Assembly (NCBI RefSeq): GCF_000972845.2 | Contig: NC_040016.1 | Span: 4,670,701 to 4,734,700 of the forward strand | Length of the DNA stretch: 64,000 nucleotides | DNA from: Larimichthys crocea | Taxonomy: Eukaryota > Chordata > Actinopteri > Sciaenidae | Direction of reading: 5' to 3' | Shown: one piece after another, positions 56,946-64,000 of the stretch | How positions within the stretch are numbered: the first letter of the stretch is position 1 | Layout of the letters: each line of letters starts with the position of its first letter | Program-made: the position numbers and the translations under genes | Notes under the pieces: model-generated | Told to the model about the DNA's origin: nothing | The model's database searches: none | The model's input: only the letters and a program-made list of their open reading frames with translations

Positions 56946-57601
56946 TCTTTTTTGATTACTTAGTTTTCCTGCTGACTCCATCCATTCCCTTTTTCAGAGT
57001 ACCATCCTGTGTTTGAATGAATCAGTGATGCAAATGGTTTTCTCACCAACATTCTTAAAAGAAAATGGTTTTCCAATTGTTGGTAATCGGTTTGCAGTCA
57101 GCAATGTGAAGATGATCTCTTCATTCAGGATCTTCCAGCAGCTGTGTTATTAATGTAAGTAACTAATGTGATTTACCCCCATATCCTACGCACTGCTGCT
57201 GTCTGTCTGAAGTGCAGTTATCAGTGACAGCCTGTTCTGGTCTGTGACATCAGCAGCTGCTCTCTACCATTACAACATACGTTACATACAGGTCATGTGC
57301 TGGTTAACGCAGACAACAGATAAACGTGTTTCAACAGGAAACACCAGAAGCAGGTCACTTTTGGTGCACTTATTCACACAGAGACACAGATATAATGTGT
57401 GCTACGCTCTGTGTGAAGCAAACAGGAGGTCATTTTCACAGCTGTCCTCGTATGCCAGCGGTGACAGCAAAAGTTCAGAAGTCAAGCAGGAGAAAAAAAA
57501 GGTTCAATATGTGTTTTTAAAATCCTCTTTTTACACCTGTTGCTTACTGTCCCCTGTGGTGTGTGTGTGTTTGTGGCCACACACACTGAGACACTTGTGG
57601 A

Positions 57602-57622
57602 CACACACACACACACACACAC
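57602..57622 (+). repeat. (CA)n microsatellite
   Basis: A pure CA run of about 10 units; a separate (GT)n run lies about 230 bp to the right. Confidence 0.85.
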
Positions 57623-57850
57623 GCACCATGGTTTCACTGTGGCTGCTCGAGCAAAGGCAAGCACAGAAAACCAAAATAACATCACACACATTCAGACTCA
57701 GCACTTGTTACATAAGAGCTCCTCTTCCACACAGACAACGCCACAGCACAGTCTGACAGAGTCAATGTCAAACTCTGCATGAGGGAGAAAATGGGTATAA
57801 TTTGTGCATGACCACTCAGTTGCTATGTGTACAGCTGAAGTGCATCGATC

Positions 57851-57872
57851 TGTGTGTGTGTGTGTGTGTGTG
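57851..57872 (+). repeat. (TG)n microsatellite
   Basis: A pure TG run of 11 units in the gene-poor region. Confidence 0.85.
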
Positions 57873-60800
57873 TCTTTGACTGTCAGTTTGTGGTTGTGAA
57901 AGCCCTGGTGAGGGAGGAAGCTCAGCTGTCAGTAGTTGTCAGGCACTGGGCCTCTCTTTCTCTCTCTTTCTTTGCTGATCCTGTTGTTAACCTTGTGTCG
58001 CCCCCCTCCTCCCTCTTTCGTTTGCTCCCTTCCTCCTCTTTTCTGCCCCCCAACAGTGGCTGTCTGGGTTTGAGGTCGAGGTGGAGGCGCTCGTTTGTAC
58101 AAGCATGTTGGCCAGAGATAAGGAAATGTGGCACAGCACCAACAAACCTCCCTCTAGTCTGAACATATTACATACACAAACACATGCAGCAAAGAAGTGT
58201 GCTAAATATTGTGGCCAAAGGTCAAGGCATTTATCCTGTGGTATGTGGCATCAATATTATAAACTCTGACCTCGCCTCAACCCTGGATTTAGCACTTCTT
58301 TCCTACTTGTCTTCTTGCACTCTGTGCACTGCTCTGTCTCGACCCATGCAGGGTGTTAGCCATGCCACATTAGCTGCTCTCGTGCAGAATGACACCGAAC
58401 AAACAGACTCTCTCTGCGATGCTCGCCTCACGCTGTTGGTGGGGGAGAAATTCATTTCTGTTTGTGTGTGGTGGTGTGAAATGGACATGAGGAGACTACG
58501 TGAGACTTAAAGCGGCTGTGGCACCTCAGCTCTGCTCGCTGTTGTTGGGGGTTGTGGAGGTGGTATAGAGCCTGTTGGTGAAAGGAGTGTGTGTGGAGAG
58601 GGGGTGGTGGTCAGGGCTTGTGTCTGACGGACGTCCCTAGGCTCTGCTTGAGTAAGACCAACTCAGATCATGTTACTGACTTGGATGCTCAGAGGAAAGA
58701 CACTGAGTTTCGACAACTAATACTGTGTTAATGGGGAACACATTTATGAATTCACACACACACACATGCAGATAAATACATAAATTGCAGCCCACACATC
58801 CACAGATGCCCAGTTCATTGAGATACACTTAATCACTTCACTTCACTCAGTGCAACCTGTTCCAGCTGTTGTTGTGTCTGTCTTTTTCTGCCTGGCCAGC
58901 TAATTAAACCCTCTTCACTCCCATTAAGTTTGACAAACTTTGCCACAAGTACCAGTACTGAATGGGGGCTATCTCCCCTGGCTCGTCTCATTATCACCAG
59001 CCTCAGTAGAAGTGCCAGAAGGAGTGTGAGGTGTGGGAGTGACTTGTAGCATCATCAGAGCAGCTGATAGGATACAGACCTGCTCTTGGATAAGCACTTG
59101 TTTCTGCCAGTGCCCCAAAAACTCACACTGATCCAGAAATATCTTAATCTTTATCACAGCCAGACTCCACGGTCCTGGTTGCTCACTTTCGGCAGTTTCC
59201 AGGAACATTTCTATCCACTTACAAAAGGTACCAAGCTCCTTAAAATGTCCAAGTATTATAAGTTAGTGGCACAAGTAATACATATTTCACTTAATATGAG
59301 ATGAAGGTACAAAAAAGGTGGCCAGAAAAACACTCTTACAGTTAAAGCAGCACTGTGTAACTTTTAAAAAAAGGCATTTATTCTCCTACAAATCAAACAT
59401 TGAATTCACAGGAAGCAAAATGCACCCTTCCTCAACCCTCAGGGGTTTTCCTTACTCGGTCTGGTATGACATTAACTTCTGGTGGCTAATGTTAACTTCA
59501 CTTTGCTGACTCTTCTCTACTTGGGCTCCTGTTATAGTGCATTTTAGCATTTGGCTTTGATTTAAAACGGTGCCTGCTAGCTTCGCTTTAAAGGGTTTGG
59601 ACATAACTCTTTGTTACAATATTCTTTTTCATCAACAGCTTGTCACCCTGAATAGTCTTGTACACTTGCTGTCAAAGCAACAATTTCATAGGGACAAAGG
59701 GACATGTTTATGTAGAAGACGTATTGGTTTAGGACTGTCCCCAGTCTTACTGGCTGAACCAGCTGAATTCTTTGGTGCTTACTTGAATGATGAGGTTGCT
59801 CAGCTTGTTAGCAGTTACTGGCAAGAGTATCCAGTCGAACTGCTTTGAATCCTTATTTCCTCATTTCTCCTTTGTCCATGTTTGTAGTATCTGTGTAACA
59901 TGGCAGTTGCTGGTTGGAATTTTTCCTTTTTGTCCTACATTCTTCATCCTCCTACGCTTATTGTGATTTGGGTAAATCTTAAACCTCCAACACGTTATCA
60001 AGGTAAACAATACTTAATAGAGCGGCATTTCTCGCGCCATCACAGGCTGGGATCATGGTTATAGCACTGCACAGGTTCATTGGTGAGTCTATCTGTTGTT
60101 CGAGCTCTGGTTCCCCTTGCTTAGAGGCAGTCTCATTTGTACACTAGGTTTCATATACAAATAATGTTAATACACCAAGTGAATACAAATTAGCATTGTC
60201 CTCCTTCAACGTGTGACTTATGACTGATGACCACAGACTATCTGTTTCTCTGATTATGAAATCCCGCACATCACACAGAGATTTTTACTTTTCCCCCTCA
60301 GCCACCTCTTGAACCTTTCTACTTCTCGTTCCTGACTCTGTCCAGACCAGATTGTCTTATCTGAGTGGGTTATTGGCGCAGGAAAAGGCCACATGTGATA
60401 GGTTCCTGGGGTCTGGTCAAGAGCCTGTGTAAATATATCCTGTATCTGATTCCTATCTGACACCACAGCACCAACACTCCCCAGGCCCAGACAGAGCCAT
60501 GCAGGACTGGACTCTGAGGTGCCACACAGACAGAGGAGGATCTAGAGGCGGGGTCAGTCAGGTGTAAGATGCTTGGATTTTAGGGGCTATTTAATAAGGG
60601 GACATTAGCATGAAATAATGTTAATGCACGGTCATAGGCAATTACAAAATAAGGAGCTCATAAAAATGCTATTTATGATTCTCTATAAAGCATTAACCTC
60701 CAAAGGAGATTAAACAAGAGGGACTCCCTGTGTGCTCAGAACTATCATTTCTAATTTATGTAGCCTATAAAAGAAATGGCAGCCCACCTAGTGCACTGTA

Positions 60801-61945
60801 TATAGAGCATGCATGGTAGCTAAAACAACAAGCCAAAAGAGAGCAGTACACTTGCTGTTATACGTACATATAGCAAAGGTATACATTATATTATTATTAT
60901 TTTTATTGTAGCCTATTGTAGAGAAAGTATATTATCAGTTGAGTGCATTAAGCTGTACCGATAACCATCTAAGCATGCCTTTAAAATGACTTATAGCACA
61001 CTATGACTCGAGGATGTGCAGAAGGCCAGGCTAAAGTTGCCCGAGCAGAAGCTGAGCTGCTCCTCTGCCCCTGTGTTGTGGCTGCATAAATATGAGTATC
61101 ATTTCTTTCTGATTTCTGGTGGCTTTCTGATGAATTTATAGATTTGATTTGTAACTCCAGTTCTAGTAATATTCCAAGGCACATTTAATCATTTTGTCAG
61201 TAAACATTATATAAATTTAAATTGATCCTTCTGTCATTTACTTTTCCGGAATATTTATGAGTTGTTGGCTAAGAGAACAAGAATGTGTCGCACCAATAAA
61301 GAAAAGGTCAATTCTGTTGTAGTTAATTAGTGTGAGATTGTCTATATATCATCTCAAATTCAGTGCTAGGCACCCTGTAGATAATGGATCAGTGTTGATT
61401 CAGTGTCGTCTGTCTTATATTCAACATTAAATATAGCACAAACAATTTGGTTTCAATAGGCATGGAAGTAAATGCTGACAATACTTCACTCAGCCCTCTG
61501 TGTAGAGACTTTTACGTTTACAAAACTAGGTCTGTAAAAGTGTATGAAATGCTTACATGTAGCTAGACTCAGGATTAAGGCATATATATAATGTATTAAT
61601 GTTGTGATATGTTCTAGATCCAAAATACCAGTGTGAAAGAAACTCCATTTGCTATTTTTCAGAGTTGTGAACTCGTTTGGCTTATGTCTCCGATCACAAA
61701 TTTGATGATGTAACTAAAATATTTTTGACATGATGCTGACTCAAAGTTGTCCTACATGATGATGAGTCCATGAAAACAAGAGGTGTCTTTCTCTGTTTGT
61801 CATTAAAGTTGAGCTGAGGTTTGATAAGTTTGGACTTTATGATAGTTCTGAGGAATTCCTTGACGTCACAGTGGCACGACAGAGTGAGCAGCAGCGAGAG
61901 TGAGATTTTACTGAACCTACTTTGTATGTGCATGTGAAGGGAGGG

Positions 61946-61970
61946 GAGAGAGAGAGAGAGAGAGAGAGAG
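61946..61970 (+). repeat. (GA)n microsatellite
   Basis: A pure GA run of about 12 units at the start of a purine-rich stretch that continues, imperfectly, to about 62340. Confidence 0.9.
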
Positions 61971-63099
61971 GCCTTATGGTGACTCAGCATAACAAGGTCT
62001 GCTGGGCCTGTATGACCTCGTTCATCAAACTGACACCCGGCTCTGTTTCTGCTCCTCTCTGGTGTGATTCACAAGGAGAACGTGAAAAGGGAAAACAGAC
62101 AGAGAAAATGGGGGGGGCAAGGAAGAAGAGAGGGAGAAAGAGACAATGGCATGTGAGGAAAAACAGGTCCACGGTCACCAATGTGGGGGAGACGAGAATT
62201 GTTGTTGGAGAGAGAAAAAACACAAATGACAAGCAGAGAAGTAAATAAATGTGTGATTGAGATCACAAACAGAGAACATGGAGATGAGATAGTGAGAGAT
62301 AAACAGTGACCAAGTGAAGAGCAGAGAGCGGGGCCAGAGCTGCCTCACGACGGTAATAACCAGTAAACACAGCAACAGCAAGGACATCAATTCTGCTGAA
62401 CACTAGTGTGTTTAAAAATCTGTGACATGATTCAGCTATGAAGACCGCAACTTGTCCTTTGTGTTGTCGTCTTCTACAGCATGTCTTAATACACTTGCAT
62501 GGCTTCTATCAAGCACTTTCTTCTCACTTACACTTGCTGTAAAACCATATCTTGTTCTTAGGCACAGATCCTGAAAATAAACACACCCCGCTGTCATCAC
62601 TGAAAAACAAAAACAAAAAAGATGATAGTTTTAATACGTCAACACACCCTCACTAAATCTGTTAAAGGGGCACCCCACCCTCTTTATCTTTCCACCAATT
62701 TTATGCATGAAAGTCAGTTTACTCAATCTGTGAAAACAGTTGCATAACGCCTGGAGGAGCTTTGTGAAGTCTGACAAATAACCCTGATGAGACCATTTAT
62801 TAAAGAAAGCACGCATGATAAACTGAAGGTGTGGGAATTTACCACAGATGGAAGGTCTTACAAAACATAATACCAGGTTTGCACTGTGGTAAATGTAGTA
62901 TTACTGTATATTTCCAAAATGTAAATAACCTTCTCACTTTGAGTTGTGAACATGGGAATTTTTACAGTCTTTACTAAATGTCAGGACATCCTGGCCTCTG
63001 CTGTTTTGATTTTAGTCATACTAACGGCGTGGTCGGTCACTCAATCCAACCAGTGGAATTCCCATCAGCTTAGCTCGCATTTGTTTTTTAGTGATAATT

Positions 63100-63215
63100 G
63101 CAAAGCAACTGTTAGCATGACAACACGCTGGACTAAGATGTTGACATCAAGAAGTCAGTACTGTCATTGTGAGAATGTTGGCATGTTAACACTAACATGA
63201 CAGTAGACTCTTACT
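63100..63215 (+). mobile_element. Fragment of the GCATGTTAGCATTG-type dispersed repeat
   Basis: The end part of the family seen at 53600-54180, with AACTGTTAGCATGACAACAC, GTCATTGTGAGAATGTTGGC and GACAGTAGACTCTTA. Confidence 0.5.
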
Positions 63216-64000
63216 AATGGATTACTTACATTTCTTTTGTCTCTAGCATGTACCTAACTTATAGGGATGGGTGTGCCTCTTTGACAAACTTTGTAATTAA
63301 AAACCTAGCTATGAGGGATCAGAGTACAAACAATTAAACTCAAACTCACCAAAATAGCAGGGTGTCCATGTAATTAAGTGCATAATTTCCAGAGGAATTA
63401 CGGTCAATGTATTTCAATCAAAACAAAGCACCACAAAAACATCTATTGAACTTAAGGCCATTTTACAAATCATTACCGAGTGGATAAATTACACAGTGGG
63501 TAGGGACAAAAAGATAATGGATGTGTTTTTGTTTCTAACAACCTTGCCTGGGTTTTGTTCTGCAGGTCTAAGTGGAGTTTAGAAGTGACACATCTTCTAA
63601 AAGTAGCTGATGTAAGCACAGACATGTAGAGGCACTGCTGGGAAACAGAACTAGCTGAGCTTGTTTAGCAGAGAAAAGAAAAAAAAAAACTCTGTTACTT
63701 GCAGCTCTGTAACGGAGCTTTGAATCACTTTGCTTTTTTTTTTTTTCCCCTAATGTGAAACTCTGAGCGAGAAAGAACGAAAGCAAGTGTGTCAGCCTGA
63801 GGGAACACCCAGCACCTCTGGCAGGTGGTGGTGTTGAGGCTTGATAAAAGTCTGGGCCTCCTGAACCCCCCCACCACCCCTCCCCTACAGGATTTAACAG
63901 CACACACAGACTTGATAACGAGTGAGCGCACACGCACGCTCGTATAACTGAACCCTGTCACCCCACAGGGTTTTCACAGTATCATCACAGCAGGATCTGC

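Larger units (their letters stand above)
50190..64000. other. Gene-poor region downstream of tada3
   Basis: No coding exon, RNA gene or promoter could be supported in about 13.8 kb. Open frames here are short and lack recognisable domains or splice-consistent neighbours. Recognised content is microsatellites, a SINE, a fold-back element and two fragments of a dispersed family. Several non-repetitive, moderately AT-rich stretches could be conserved regulatory DNA (see findings). The region may be the flank or a long intron of a gene beyond the right edge. Confidence 0.55.

Noticed and set aside
57854..58162. 102-codon open frame in the gene-poor region
   Set aside because: It starts inside a (TG)n microsatellite, is low complexity, and has no recognisable domain.
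59341..59710. Possible short repeat beginning AAGCAGCACTGTGTAACTTT
   Set aside because: It resembles the end of non-autonomous fish elements, but the other end and a second copy could not be located.

Overview
The window is nuclear DNA of a bony fish. The genes are intron-rich vertebrate orthologues with short introns. Microsatellites are abundant, mostly (GT)n and (GA)n. The dispersed repeats (a tRNA-derived SINE, a hAT-type MITE and several short non-autonomous families) are of types I recognise from percomorph fish. The species cannot be read from the sequence, and repeat family names would need a library search.

Layout, left to right. (1) 15-14850, + strand: the 3' half of an axonemal dynein heavy chain, best matched to dnah1, covering 38 exons from AAA3 to the stop codon. 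(2) 15648-27311, + strand: mapkapk3, a p38-activated kinase, complete in 10 coding exons. (3) 31152-42239, + strand: pfkfb4, the bifunctional 6-phosphofructo-2-kinase / fructose-2,6-bisphosphatase. It has a main first exon at 34997, a probable alternative first exon at 31152, and two homologous terminal coding exons, each with its own stop, at 40511 and 42180. (4) 44223-46591, - strand: arpc4, the 20-kDa Arp2/3 subunit, complete; its first coding exon is only the ATG and its last holds one codon plus stop. (5) 47612-49845, + strand: tada3, the ADA3 subunit of SAGA/ATAC-type acetyltransferase complexes, complete in 8 exons and head-to-head with arpc4. (6) 50170-64000: no gene recognised; microsatellites, SINE and fold-back repeats, and a few stretches that could be conserved regulatory DNA.

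The five genes do unrelated jobs: ciliary motility, stress kinase signalling, glycolytic control, actin branching and chromatin acetylation. From memory, all five human orthologues lie on 3p (3p21 for the first three, 3p25 for arpc4 and tada3), so the block looks like retained but rearranged synteny. The two items most worth a second look are the duplicated terminal exon of pfkfb4, together with its two first exons, and the three GC-AG introns in dnah1. No prokaryotic-type system, CRISPR array, rRNA gene or confident tRNA gene was seen. All gene models come from reading splice sites and frames by eye, without transcript data.
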